Translations under genes and position numbers: made by a program
Shown here: piece by piece, positions 45,260 through 53,742 of the stretch
Layout: each line of letters starts with the position of its first letter
How positions within the stretch are numbered: position 1 is the first letter of the stretch
The notes under the pieces: generated by a model
Database searches by the model: none
Told to the model about the DNA's origin: nothing
Seen by the model: the letters and a program-made list of their open reading frames with translations, nothing else
Assembly: GCF_022678485.1 (NCBI RefSeq)
Contig: NZ_JALBYP010000021.1
Coordinates: 248,001 to 312,000 of the forward strand
Length of the DNA: 64,000 bases
From: Aliiroseovarius sediminis
Lineage (GTDB): Bacteria > Pseudomonadota > Alphaproteobacteria > Rhodobacterales > Rhodobacteraceae
Reading direction: 5' to 3'

Positions 45260-45942
45260 TGAACCGAATACTGGATGTGAAACGGCGCGAGGCCGCATCG
45301 GCAACGACCAAATCGGTGGTCGTGTTCCTGCATGGATACGGCGCGGATGGGGCGGACCTTCTGGGCTTGGCCGACCCGCTGTCTGAGCATCTGCCCGACA
45401 CCACGTTCATCGCTCCGGACGCACCCGAGAAATGCGCGGGAAACCCGATGGGCTTTCAATGGTTTCCGATTCCTTGGCTGGACGGATCGTCGGAAGAAGA
45501 CAGCATGAAGGGCGCCAATCAAGCAGCGCAAGATATCGACGCTTTTCTTGATCAAGTGCTTGAGGATGAAGGGATAAGCCCCTCGCAACTCATTGTTTTC
45601 GGGTTCTCACAAGGCACGATGATGGCACTGCGTGTGCTGCCGCGCCGGGACGAGCCGGTTGCCGGTCTGATCGCGTTTTCAGGTCGGATGCTGGAGCCCG
45701 ACCAGTTTCCCGATCACGTGAAGTCAAAGCCGCCTGTGCTGCTGGTTCATGGGGATCAGGATGACATGGTACCGCCCGGCCACTTCTCGGAAAGCGGCGA
45801 GATTTTGCAGGCGGCAGGGTTTGAAACCTACGGCTTCGTCATGAAGGGCACCGGGCATGGGATCGCGATGGACGGGCTGTCGGTCGCGCTGAGCTTTATT
45901 CAGGATAAGCTGGGCATCGCGCCCGCCGTGAAGGCCGAATAA
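45259..45942 (+). CDS. Phospholipase/carboxylesterase family hydrolase
   Basis: A 227-residue alpha/beta hydrolase of the acyl-thioesterase/carboxylesterase type. The nucleophile is in GFSQGTMMA (GxSxG), the oxyanion loop is LHGYGADGADL, an Asp is in HGDQDDMVP, and the His is in GTGHGIA. Small soluble esterases of this type cleave short acyl esters or thioesters. Its ATG shares bases with the stop of the glycosylase gene. Confidence 0.92.
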   Translation: MNRILDVKRREAASATTKSVVVFLHGYGADGADLLGLADPLSEHLPDTTFIAPDAPEKCAGNPMGFQWFPIPWLDGSSEEDSMKGANQAAQDIDAFLDQVLEDEGISPSQLIVFGFSQGTMMALRVLPRRDEPVAGLIAFSGRMLEPDQFPDHVKSKPPVLLVHGDQDDMVPPGHFSESGEILQAAGFETYGFVMKGTGHGIAMDGLSVALSFIQDKLGIAPAVKAE

Positions 45943-45952
45943 ACCCAGTGAA

Positions 45953-45976
45953 GCCCCCAGATCATGGGGGTTGTCA
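45953..45976 (+). terminator. Weak hairpin after the esterase gene
   Basis: CCCCCA pairs with TGGGGG over a 5-base loop and is followed by TTGTC. This is only moderate evidence for a terminator. Confidence 0.4.
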
Positions 45977-46077
45977 GCTGCGCTCACCTATATATAGTCA
46001 GCTTATCAGAAAGGGGCGGGTGTCCCCGCCCCCGATAGGTCGACACAAGACATATACGGGTGAGGATTTGATACGAG

Positions 46078-46659
46078 ATGGACGGCGACTTCAGGACTAA
46101 CTTCGTGCGCGAAGGTGGCGGGAAGACCAACCCGGCGCTGGTGCTGAATGCGGATTATCAACCCTTGTCCTACTACCCGCTATCGTTATGGCCGTGGCAG
46201 GAGGCCGTGAAAGCCGCCGTGCTGGACAGGGTCACAATCCTGGCGGAATATGACGAGGTCGTGCGCAGCCCGTCGGTTCAAATTCGCATCCCCTCGGTCG
46301 TCGTTTTGAAAGACTATGTGAAACCGCAAAAGCGCGTGGCTTTCACGCGGTTCAACCTGTTTCTGAGGGACGCATTCTGCTGCCAATATTGCGGCGCAAA
46401 AGGCGATCTCACCTTCGATCATGTTGTGCCACGGGCCGCCGGGGGCGTCACCAGCTGGGAAAATGTCGTGGCCGCCTGTCAGCGTTGCAATTTGCGCAAG
46501 GGGTCCAAACCCCTGCGGCATTCGGGCCTGACCCTGCGCCGCCCCCCGCGCCAACCGGCCGCCGCCGAACTGCGCAATATGGGCCGGCGTTTTCGGCCCG
46601 GCCATCTGCACGACAGCTGGATGGATTTTCTGTATTGGGACGCGGAACTGGAGGCGTGA
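46078..46659 (+). CDS. HNH endonuclease family protein
   Basis: A 193-residue protein with an HNH zinc module in its second half: CQYCGAKGDLTFDHVVPRAA, then GGVTSWENVVAACQRCNLRKG. The two CxxC pairs and the DH/N residues are all present. Proteins of this stand-alone type are found across bacteria, and their DNA target is unknown. Its N-terminal half (LVLNADYQPLSYYPLSLWPW) is a recurrent partner of this HNH subtype. It is followed closely by the second agmatinase-family gene. Confidence 0.9.
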   Translation: MDGDFRTNFVREGGGKTNPALVLNADYQPLSYYPLSLWPWQEAVKAAVLDRVTILAEYDEVVRSPSVQIRIPSVVVLKDYVKPQKRVAFTRFNLFLRDAFCCQYCGAKGDLTFDHVVPRAAGGVTSWENVVAACQRCNLRKGSKPLRHSGLTLRRPPRQPAAAELRNMGRRFRPGHLHDSWMDFLYWDAELEA

Positions 46660-46711
46660 CGCGCCACCATTCTGGCGATAGCCTTCCCCAAGACTGAAAG
46701 GGAGCTTCGCC

Positions 46712-47662
46712 ATGTCCGATCCGTTCTTCACCCCTGTGTCGGGGTTTGATCTGCCGCGCTTTGCCGGGGTGCCGACCTTCATGCGCCTGCCCCATGTCGA
46801 TTTCGACCATCCAAGATTCAACGAGGTGCAGATCGGGCTGATCGGTGCGCCTTGGGATGGCGGCACCACGAACCGGCCCGGCCCGCGCCATGGCCCGCGC
46901 CAGTTGCGCGATATGTCCACCATGATCCGCGCGCAAAATGGGGCGACCGGCATCCGCCCGTTCGAGGTCGCGAATTGCGCCGATTTGGGCGATGTGGCCC
47001 CGAACCCCGCCGACGTGATGGACAGTTTGCAGCGGATGCAGCGGTTTTACGAGCGGGTGCATACGGCAGGCATTCGTCCGCTGACGGGCGGCGGCGATCA
47101 CCTGTGCACGCTGCCGATACTGCGCGCGCTGGCCAAGGACGCGCCCCTTGGCATGGTTCATTTCGACAGCCACACTGATCTATACCATTCCTATTTTGAC
47201 GGCACGATGTTCACCCACGGCACCCCCTTTCGCCGCGCGGTCGAGGAGGGGCTGCTTGACCCCGCCCGCGTGGTGATGATCGGCATTCGGGGCACCGCCT
47301 ATGACAACGAGGATCGCGACTTCGCCCAAAACGTCGGCATCCGCGTTATCCCGATCGAGGAATTCCACACCCGCGGCGTCGCTGACGTAATGGAAGAGGC
47401 GCGCGGCATCGTCGGCACCGGTGATACCTATGTCAGCTATGACATCGACTTCGTGGACCCCGCCTTTGCCCCCGGCACCGGCACGCCCGAGATCGGTGGC
47501 CCGAATTCTTTTCAGGCGATCGAGGTTGTGCGCGCGCTTCAGGGCGTAAAGATCGTCGGCGCAGACCTGGTCGAGGTTTCGCCACCGTTTGATGCCTCGG
47601 GCGCGACGGCTTATCTGGGCGCTTCGATCATGTTCGAGCTTTTGTGCATGATGGTGCAATAG
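46712..47662 (+). CDS. Agmatinase/guanidinobutyrase family protein (second copy)
   Basis: A 316-residue ureohydrolase. Metal-binding motifs are GGGDHLCTLP, HFDSHTDLY and YDIDFVDPAFAPGTGTPE. The DSHTD, where the copy at 17585 has DAHTD, and a longer N-terminus recall guanidinobutyrase- or guanidinopropionase-type members, so a substrate other than agmatine is possible. GGGAG precedes the ATG. It stands between HNH and zwf. Confidence 0.88.
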   Translation: MSDPFFTPVSGFDLPRFAGVPTFMRLPHVDFDHPRFNEVQIGLIGAPWDGGTTNRPGPRHGPRQLRDMSTMIRAQNGATGIRPFEVANCADLGDVAPNPADVMDSLQRMQRFYERVHTAGIRPLTGGGDHLCTLPILRALAKDAPLGMVHFDSHTDLYHSYFDGTMFTHGTPFRRAVEEGLLDPARVVMIGIRGTAYDNEDRDFAQNVGIRVIPIEEFHTRGVADVMEEARGIVGTGDTYVSYDIDFVDPAFAPGTGTPEIGGPNSFQAIEVVRALQGVKIVGADLVEVSPPFDASGATAYLGASIMFELLCMMVQ

Positions 47663-47748
47663 GCGCTTCGGGCGCGGTTTTCCTTGCCGGTCGACCTGTG
47701 GATGCTAGACTCGGACGCTGGCTGCGGGTAAAAGCCTTGTCAACGTCC

Positions 47749-47760
47749 GTTAGCGCTAAC
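47749..47760. promoter_or_regulatory. LacI-type operator before zwf
   Basis: GTTAGCGCTAAC is a perfect 12-bp palindrome with the central CG of LacI-family operators. It ends 17 bp before the zwf start, overlapping possible promoter elements (TTGTCA at 47737 and CTTAAA at 47760), and could repress the zwf-pgl-pgi genes. Confidence 0.65.
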
Positions 47761-47777
47761 TTAAACTGGAGCTACCC

Positions 47778-49229
47778 ATGGTTTCACGCGTCATTCCCGT
47801 CGACCCTTTCGATCTTGTGATTTTCGGGGGCACCGGCGACCTTGCCCGGCGCAAGATCCTGCCGGGGCTCTATCGACGTTATTTGGACGGGCAGATGCCG
47901 GGTGAGGCCTGCATCATCGGCGTTGCCCGGGGCGATATGGATACCGATGGATATCGTGCCTTCGTCGAGACCTCGGTTCGTGAGTTCGTGGCGAAAAAAT
48001 GGTGTGATGCCAAGATATTAAAAGCCTTTATTGAACGGATCAGTTTCGTGCAACTTGACGCGACCGGCGATCAGGGATGGGACGAGCTGAAGGCTGCGAC
48101 GAAACCTGACCGGGTGCAGGCGTTCTATTTTTCGGTTGGGCCGTCGCTGTTCGGCCCGATCGCCGAGCGTCTGCATACGCATGAAATCGCCGGACCGGAT
48201 GCGCGCATCGTCGTTGAAAAGCCGTTTGGACATGACGAAGCTTCGGCCCGGGCGTTGAATGAGACTTTGGCGCGGCATTTCGCGGAACATCAGATTTACC
48301 GGATCGACCATTATCTGGGTAAGGAAACCGTGCAAAACCTGATGGCGCTGCGCTTTGGCAACATGCTGTTCGAACCACTTTGGAACGCGCAATATGTCGA
48401 CCACATCCAGATCACGGTGGCCGAAACCGTGGGGGTTGAGGGGCGGGGCAGCTATTATGACAAGTCGGGTGCCATGCGCGATATGGTGCAAAACCACTTG
48501 ATGCAGCTTCTGTGTCTGACCGCGATGGAGCCGCCCTCGAAATTCGAACCGAACGCAGTGCGGGACGAAAAGCTGAAGATCATCCGTGCGCTGGACCAAG
48601 TGGAACCCGGCGATATGGTGCGCGGCCAGTATCGCGGCAATGACGAAGTGGCATCGTACCTTGAGGACGCGGAAACGGATGCCAGCATGACCGAAAGCTT
48701 CATCGCGATGAAGCTGCACATCTCGAACTGGCGCTGGAACGGCACGCCGTTCTATTTGCGCACAGGTAAACGCCTGCGGGGTCGGGTGTCAGAAATCGTG
48801 GTGCGCTTCAAAGAACCGCCACATTCGATTTTCGAGGAAGACACGGGCCAGACCGCCAACGAATTGTCGATCCGCTTGCAACCGAACGAAGGTATGGATC
48901 TGAAGGTCACGATCAAGGAACCGGGGCCGGGCGGTATGCGTTTGATTGATGTGCCGTTGGACATGACCTTTGCCGACGCCTTGGGGGAAGAGGCCGCCGA
49001 GGCCCCCGACGCCTATGAAAGGCTGATCATGGATGTGATCAGGGGCAACCAAACGTTGTTCATGCGCGGCGACGAGGTCGAAGCGGCATGGGCCTGGACC
49101 GATCCCATTATCGCGGGGTGGGAAAAGCGCGCCGACAAGCCTAAGCTTTACGACGCCTTCTCGACGGGACCGGAAGAGGCGCTTATGCTGCTTCACAAGG
49201 ATGGACGTCGTTGGAGGGAGATCCGGTAA
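47778..49229 (+). CDS. zwf: Glucose-6-phosphate 1-dehydrogenase
   Basis: A 483-residue NADP-dependent enzyme that makes 6-phosphogluconolactone. The nucleotide-binding fingerprint is FGGTGDLARRKILPGLY, the substrate site is RIDHYLGKETVQN, and VVEKPFGHD precedes it. GGAG lies close before the ATG. It is followed by pgl through a TAATG overlap, and then pgi, so glucose 6-phosphate oxidation genes form one unit. A LacI-type palindrome lies in the promoter region. Confidence 0.98.
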   Translation: MVSRVIPVDPFDLVIFGGTGDLARRKILPGLYRRYLDGQMPGEACIIGVARGDMDTDGYRAFVETSVREFVAKKWCDAKILKAFIERISFVQLDATGDQGWDELKAATKPDRVQAFYFSVGPSLFGPIAERLHTHEIAGPDARIVVEKPFGHDEASARALNETLARHFAEHQIYRIDHYLGKETVQNLMALRFGNMLFEPLWNAQYVDHIQITVAETVGVEGRGSYYDKSGAMRDMVQNHLMQLLCLTAMEPPSKFEPNAVRDEKLKIIRALDQVEPGDMVRGQYRGNDEVASYLEDAETDASMTESFIAMKLHISNWRWNGTPFYLRTGKRLRGRVSEIVVRFKEPPHSIFEEDTGQTANELSIRLQPNEGMDLKVTIKEPGPGGMRLIDVPLDMTFADALGEEAAEAPDAYERLIMDVIRGNQTLFMRGDEVEAAWAWTDPIIAGWEKRADKPKLYDAFSTGPEEALMLLHKDGRRWREIR

Positions 49230-49903
49230 TGAATATGCTTGAATATGCAGATCGCGATTTGATGATGCTGCATTTGGCGGACAAGATTGCGTCGACCTTG
49301 GCGCGGATGCTGGACCAGAATGACCGTGCTTCGCTTGCGGTGGCGGGGGGCACATCGCCGGGGCCGGTGTTTGATGCTCTTTCGGGGGTCGATCTGGACT
49401 GGTCGCGGGTCGATGTGATGCTTACCGATGAACGTTGGGTGGGCGAGGATAATCCCCGCTCGAACACTGCGCTTTTGAAAAACCGTTTACTGGTGGACAA
49501 AGCTGCGGCTGCGCGCCTGATCCCGCTTTACGGTGGCACCGACACGCCCGAGGAAAGTCTTGACGCCTTGTCTGACGCGGTCGCGGCGGCGACGCCTCTA
49601 TCCGTCGTGCTGCTTGGCATGGGCGAAGACATGCACACCGCCAGCCTGTTTCCCGGTGCAGACCGTCTGGCCGAAGGCCTGTCGCCTGACGCGCCGCCGC
49701 TTCTGCCGATGCGCGCGCCGGGTGCGGACGAGCCACGCATCACCCTGACCGCACCGGTTCTGAATGGTGCGATGTCGAAACATCTGTTGATCATGGGTGA
49801 AGCGAAACGCGCCGCACTGAATGCTGCGACCAAGGCGCCTGACGCAATGAACGCACCCGTCAAGGCGGTGCTAGCTGACATGACAGTGCATTGGGCTGCA
49901 TGA
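49229..49903 (+). CDS. pgl: 6-phosphogluconolactonase
   Basis: A 224-residue enzyme hydrolysing 6-phosphogluconolactone to 6-phosphogluconate. Conserved blocks are [34 protein letters not shown], and [25 protein letters not shown] precedes the ATG, which overlaps the zwf stop (TAATG); the slightly longer reading from 49211 is not used. It leads on to pgi. Confidence 0.97.
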   Translation: MNMLEYADRDLMMLHLADKIASTLARMLDQNDRASLAVAGGTSPGPVFDALSGVDLDWSRVDVMLTDERWVGEDNPRSNTALLKNRLLVDKAAAARLIPLYGGTDTPEESLDALSDAVAAATPLSVVLLGMGEDMHTASLFPGADRLAEGLSPDAPPLLPMRAPGADEPRITLTAPVLNGAMSKHLLIMGEAKRAALNAATKAPDAMNAPVKAVLADMTVHWAA

Positions 49904-49988
49904 CGCAATCAGGCGGGGCTCGGATTTTCAGGAGCTGCAGCCCGAATTTGATCTTTGTTTATTTGAGTATGCCGATTTGAGGAAAGCC

Positions 49989-51620
49989 ATGACGTTTCAC
50001 GACCTGAAAGCCTATCGCGCGCGGATGGCCGACCTGCACATCGCCGATCTGTTTGACGAACAGGGCCGCGCCGAGGCGTTTTCAACCACGGCGCTGGACA
50101 TGGTGTTCGACTGGTCGAAAACCGCGCTGGACGACCGGGCGGTCGATATGCTGATGCGGCTCGCCGATAACGCGCATGTGGCCCAACGGCGGGAAGCGAT
50201 GTTTGCAGGTGAAAAGATCAACATGACCGAAGATCGCGCGGTGTTGCATGTGGCGTTGCGCGCCGGCGGCGACACGCGGATCGAGGTGGATGGGCATGAC
50301 GTGATCCCCCAAGTACACGAAACATTGGCCCGGATGCGCGATTTTGCCTCGCGCCTGCGCTCGGGCCAGATCCGTGCGCCGGGGGGCGGACGGTTTCGCG
50401 ATGTGGTGAATATCGGGATCGGGGGGTCGGACCTTGGCCCCGCAATGGCAACACTGGCCTTGTCACCCTATCATGATGGGCCGCGCGTGCATTTCGTCTC
50501 GAATGTCGATGGGGCGCAGATTGCGGATGTACTGGCGCCGCTGAACCCGGCCGAGACGCTTGTGATCGTGGCGTCCAAGACGTTCACCACAATTGAAACC
50601 ATGACCAACGCCGCCACCGCCCGCGACTGGCTGATGCGCGACGTAGGTGCGCGCGCGGTCGGGCTGCATTTCGCCGCGCTGTCCTCGAACCTGGAAAAAA
50701 CGGCGGAATGGGGCATCGCGGATGAGCGTGTGTTCGGTTTTGAAGACTGGGTGGGCGGGCGCTATTCGATGTGGGGGCCGATTGGGCTGTCGCTGATGAT
50801 CGCCATTGGTCCAGACCGGTTTGATCAGATGTTGGCGGGCGCGCGGGCAATGGATGAGCATTTTCGCGCCGCAGAGGGGCGCGAAAATATGCCTCTGATG
50901 CTAGCACTTGTCGGGATGTGGCACCGCCAGATTTGCGGCTACCCGACCCGCGCGGTGTTGCCCTATGAACAGCGACTGGCGCGACTTCCAGCCTATCTTC
51001 AACAGTTGGAGATGGAGAGCAACGGCAAGCGTGTCGCGCTGGACGGCACCCCGCTGGACGAGGTGTCCGGCCCCGTGGTCTGGGGCGAACCCGGCACCAA
51101 TGGGCAGCACGCGTTCTATCAGTTGATCCATCAGGGGACGGACATCATACCGTGTGAATTCATGATCGGCGCGGCGGGCCATGAACCTGAGCTTGATCAC
51201 CAGCACCGGCTATTGATGGCCAATTGCCTGGCGCAGTCGCAAGCCCTGATGCAGGGCCGGTCGCTGGACGTGGCGCGCAAGCTGATGGAAGCGCAGGATT
51301 TCGAAGGCGACGAGCTGGAACGTCAGGCCGCGCACCGCGTGTTTCCGGGCAATCGCCCGTCGACCACGCTGGTCTATCCCAAACTCACGCCCGAGGTGCT
51401 GGGCCAGATCATCGCGCTTTACGAGCATCGCGTCTTTGTTGAAGGGGTGATCCTTGGTATCAACTCGTTCGATCAATGGGGGGTTGAACTTGGCAAGGAA
51501 CTGGCCGTTGCGTTGGAGCCCGTCGTTTCCGGCCATGCGCCCGGTGATGATCTTGACGGATCGACCCGCGCTTTGGTGGCACATCTGTCGCGGATGAAAA
51601 AAGACAGGACCGTGACCTGA
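49989..51620 (+). CDS. pgi: Glucose-6-phosphate isomerase
   Basis: A 543-residue enzyme interconverting glucose 6-phosphate and fructose 6-phosphate. It has [18 protein letters not shown], the signature [19 protein letters not shown], and a C-terminal [20 protein letters not shown] precedes the ATG at 49989. It follows pgl by 85 bp with no strong terminator between, so it is probably part of the zwf unit. Confidence 0.98.
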   Translation: MTFHDLKAYRARMADLHIADLFDEQGRAEAFSTTALDMVFDWSKTALDDRAVDMLMRLADNAHVAQRREAMFAGEKINMTEDRAVLHVALRAGGDTRIEVDGHDVIPQVHETLARMRDFASRLRSGQIRAPGGGRFRDVVNIGIGGSDLGPAMATLALSPYHDGPRVHFVSNVDGAQIADVLAPLNPAETLVIVASKTFTTIETMTNAATARDWLMRDVGARAVGLHFAALSSNLEKTAEWGIADERVFGFEDWVGGRYSMWGPIGLSLMIAIGPDRFDQMLAGARAMDEHFRAAEGRENMPLMLALVGMWHRQICGYPTRAVLPYEQRLARLPAYLQQLEMESNGKRVALDGTPLDEVSGPVVWGEPGTNGQHAFYQLIHQGTDIIPCEFMIGAAGHEPELDHQHRLLMANCLAQSQALMQGRSLDVARKLMEAQDFEGDELERQAAHRVFPGNRPSTTLVYPKLTPEVLGQIIALYEHRVFVEGVILGINSFDQWGVELGKELAVALEPVVSGHAPGDDLDGSTRALVAHLSRMKKDRTVT

Positions 51621-51645
51621 TCGCTGCAAGGGCGGACCGGCTGGG

Positions 51646-52608
51646 TCAGGCCGCCGACGTGGCCTTCGAACGCCCTCGCGCCAACTCTTCAATCGACGCA
51701 TAGACCTGCCCACGCACGGTTGGGTCTTCCATCAGAACCTCGTGCTCGCGATCGCGCAACACTTCCAGCCGACCCTTCGGCCAGTCCGCCATCAACCGGT
51801 GGATTGGGACGGATTCGACAATACGTTCGTTCGATCCAAGCCACGTCACCGCGGGAACATTGGGGACTGGCAGTCGGGCCAGTGCGTGCATTTCCGTCAG
51901 CGCGGCGAATAGCCAGCCAGCGGTAGGCCCGCCCAACGTCAATTCGGGATGGGCCTTTGCCTGCTGCTGCATCATCGTCCACATCGTGCGGTCGGTGGTC
52001 AGCATGTTGCCCTCAAACGGTTCGGCCAGCACATAGGTTTCGCGTGCGGTGCCCGGCGACAGGGTCATCTTCCACGGCGACCAATGCAAGGCCCAGGAAA
52101 AGCCCCAGGCCATCGGACGCAGGGGTTTGGATAGGATGATGCCCCACATCGGCGCCGAAAAGCACGCGCCGACCACATCCAGCCCGTTGTGGAGCGCGCG
52201 CAGCCCGATACAGCCGCCCATGGAATGGGCCAGCATCGTGAAAGGACGGGGCAGATCAAGATCACGCGCCTGTGCCATCATCGCGTCCAGATCGCGCTGA
52301 TACTCGTCGAAATGGCCGACATGCCCCAGCACCCGTTCAGCATCCGGGCGGTCGGCCAGCCCTTGCCCGCGCCAGTCGATCGTCAGCGTATCAAACCCGC
52401 GCGCGGCAAGTTCGGCGGCGTTCAGGCCGTATTTTTCTATATATTCCGTGCGGCCGGGCAGAAGCAGGATGGTGCCGCGCGATTTGGTGCCGTCGGCGCG
52501 CGGCCAGTGGGCCAGACGCACCCGCACGCCATCCGACGTCACGCGCCAGAACGCCCGTCCACCGGGTGGCGCATGTGCGATGTCATGAAACAGCGGGGCG
52601 TCTGTCAT
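51646..52608 (-). CDS. Alpha/beta hydrolase, lysophospholipase-like
   Basis: A 320-residue hydrolase of the PldB/monoglyceride lipase group. The nucleophile serine is in AHSMGGCIG, the oxyanion region is LLLPGRTEYIEKYG, the Asp/Trp-Arg turn DWRGQGLAD is typical, and a His occurs in DREHEVLME near the end. It is likely cytoplasmic. It is convergent with pgi (25 bp apart) and in the same direction as SCP2, 20 bp downstream of that gene. Confidence 0.85.
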   Translation of the reverse strand: MTDAPLFHDIAHAPPGGRAFWRVTSDGVRVRLAHWPRADGTKSRGTILLLPGRTEYIEKYGLNAAELAARGFDTLTIDWRGQGLADRPDAERVLGHVGHFDEYQRDLDAMMAQARDLDLPRPFTMLAHSMGGCIGLRALHNGLDVVGACFSAPMWGIILSKPLRPMAWGFSWALHWSPWKMTLSPGTARETYVLAEPFEGNMLTTDRTMWTMMQQQAKAHPELTLGGPTAGWLFAALTEMHALARLPVPNVPAVTWLGSNERIVESVPIHRLMADWPKGRLEVLRDREHEVLMEDPTVRGQVYASIEELARGRSKATSAA

Positions 52609-52628
52609 ATCCTGGCCTTGGTATTCCC

Positions 52629-52919
52629 TTAACTCAGCGCAGCGCCAAGTTGCATGGCCAGACCCATATTGCCGTCAACCGACAGCTTGCCGGACATGAA
52701 GGCGGTGGTCGGGTTCAATTCGCCCGCCAGCATTTCTTCGAACACGTCGCGGTCGGCGGTCAGGGTCACATCGGCGTCTTCATCGCCTGCGCGCGCGCCG
52801 TCGCCATCGACCATGATCGAGCCTTCGCCGTTTAGCACGAACTTCGCCGTGCCGCCGTCAAAGCCGCCTTCCATTTTTTCGTTCAGGGCGGTCACTGCCC
52901 CATTAATCACGTCACTCAC
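52629..52919 (-). CDS. SCP2 sterol-binding domain protein
   Basis: A 96-residue single-domain protein: GTAKFVLNGEGSIMVDGDG, DADVTLTADRDVFEEMLAGEL and PTTAFMSGKLSVDGNMGLAM match the SCP2 lipid-binding fold. The start is a GTG, decided by a GGAGG eight bases upstream. It is followed 20 bp later by the hydrolase gene, which hints at shared lipid handling. It is divergent from a TPR gene. Confidence 0.9.
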   Translation of the reverse strand: MSDVINGAVTALNEKMEGGFDGGTAKFVLNGEGSIMVDGDGARAGDEDADVTLTADRDVFEEMLAGELNPTTAFMSGKLSVDGNMGLAMQLGAALS

Positions 52920-53104
52920 GTAGGTATCCTCCGTTTTTGGCCCGTTCGGGCTATGTTTGTCGCACGAATGCTAACGCAGTGTTGACGCAGGCGTAAATCG
53001 CTTTTCGGTGAAGTGACGCGACGGGACGTGTGGAAGTTGCAGAAATTTGGCGGATGCACAGGTTTGTGTTTGGCCCAGCAGGGTCGAAAGGCCTAGCATA
53101 AGGT

Positions 53105-53692
53105 ATGTTGCGTTTACCAACCATCCGCGCCGCTGCCTTGGCGCTTGCCGTCCTGATGCCCGTTGCGTCGGGGGCGCAGGGTGATGTGGCCGCGCACACC
53201 GCTGCGCCGCATCCACACGCCGCCCAGCTTGACCGGCTGTTTGATCAACTGGCGCAAGCTGACGACAGCAATTGGAAGGCGCTTGAGGACGAGATCTGGG
53301 ATCTTTGGTCCCGTTCAGGATCGGCCACGTTCGATTTTTTGCTGAACCGTGGGCGCAAGGCGCTTGAGGGTGGCGACCTTGAAGCAGCCATCGAACATCT
53401 GACGGCGCTGACCGATCATGCGCCGGAATTTGCCGAAGGTTGGAACGCACGCGCGACCGCATTTTACCTGTCGGGGCGGTTGGGTCTGTCACTGGATGAC
53501 ATCGCACGCGTCCTGACGTTGGAGCCGCGCCATTTCTCGGCGCTCTCTGGCCTTGGCATGATCATGGAGGAATTGGGCGACCCCAAAGCCGCGCTTGAGG
53601 CCTATCGCCATTCACTTGCTATACATCCCCGAAATCCGCGCGTAAAAGAAGCCGTCCAGCGGCTTGAATTGGCAGCCGGGCGGGATATCTGA
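53105..53692 (+). CDS. Exported TPR protein
   Basis: A 195-residue protein with a signal peptide (AAALALAVLMPVASGAQG). After an alpha-helical region, TPR-like pairs run from about 75 to 190, including ALEGGDLEAAIEHLTALTDH, WNARATAFYLSGRLGLSLDD and LGDPKAALEAYRHSLAIHP. It probably scaffolds a periplasmic complex, with no known partner. It is followed by the SUV3-like helicase gene 50 bp later. Confidence 0.85.
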   Translation: MLRLPTIRAAALALAVLMPVASGAQGDVAAHTAAPHPHAAQLDRLFDQLAQADDSNWKALEDEIWDLWSRSGSATFDFLLNRGRKALEGGDLEAAIEHLTALTDHAPEFAEGWNARATAFYLSGRLGLSLDDIARVLTLEPRHFSALSGLGMIMEELGDPKAALEAYRHSLAIHPRNPRVKEAVQRLELAAGRDI

Positions 53693-53742
53693 GGGGCGGG
53701 CGCGGGCAATCGCGCCCACCGACACGGACGGAGGGGCAGAAA

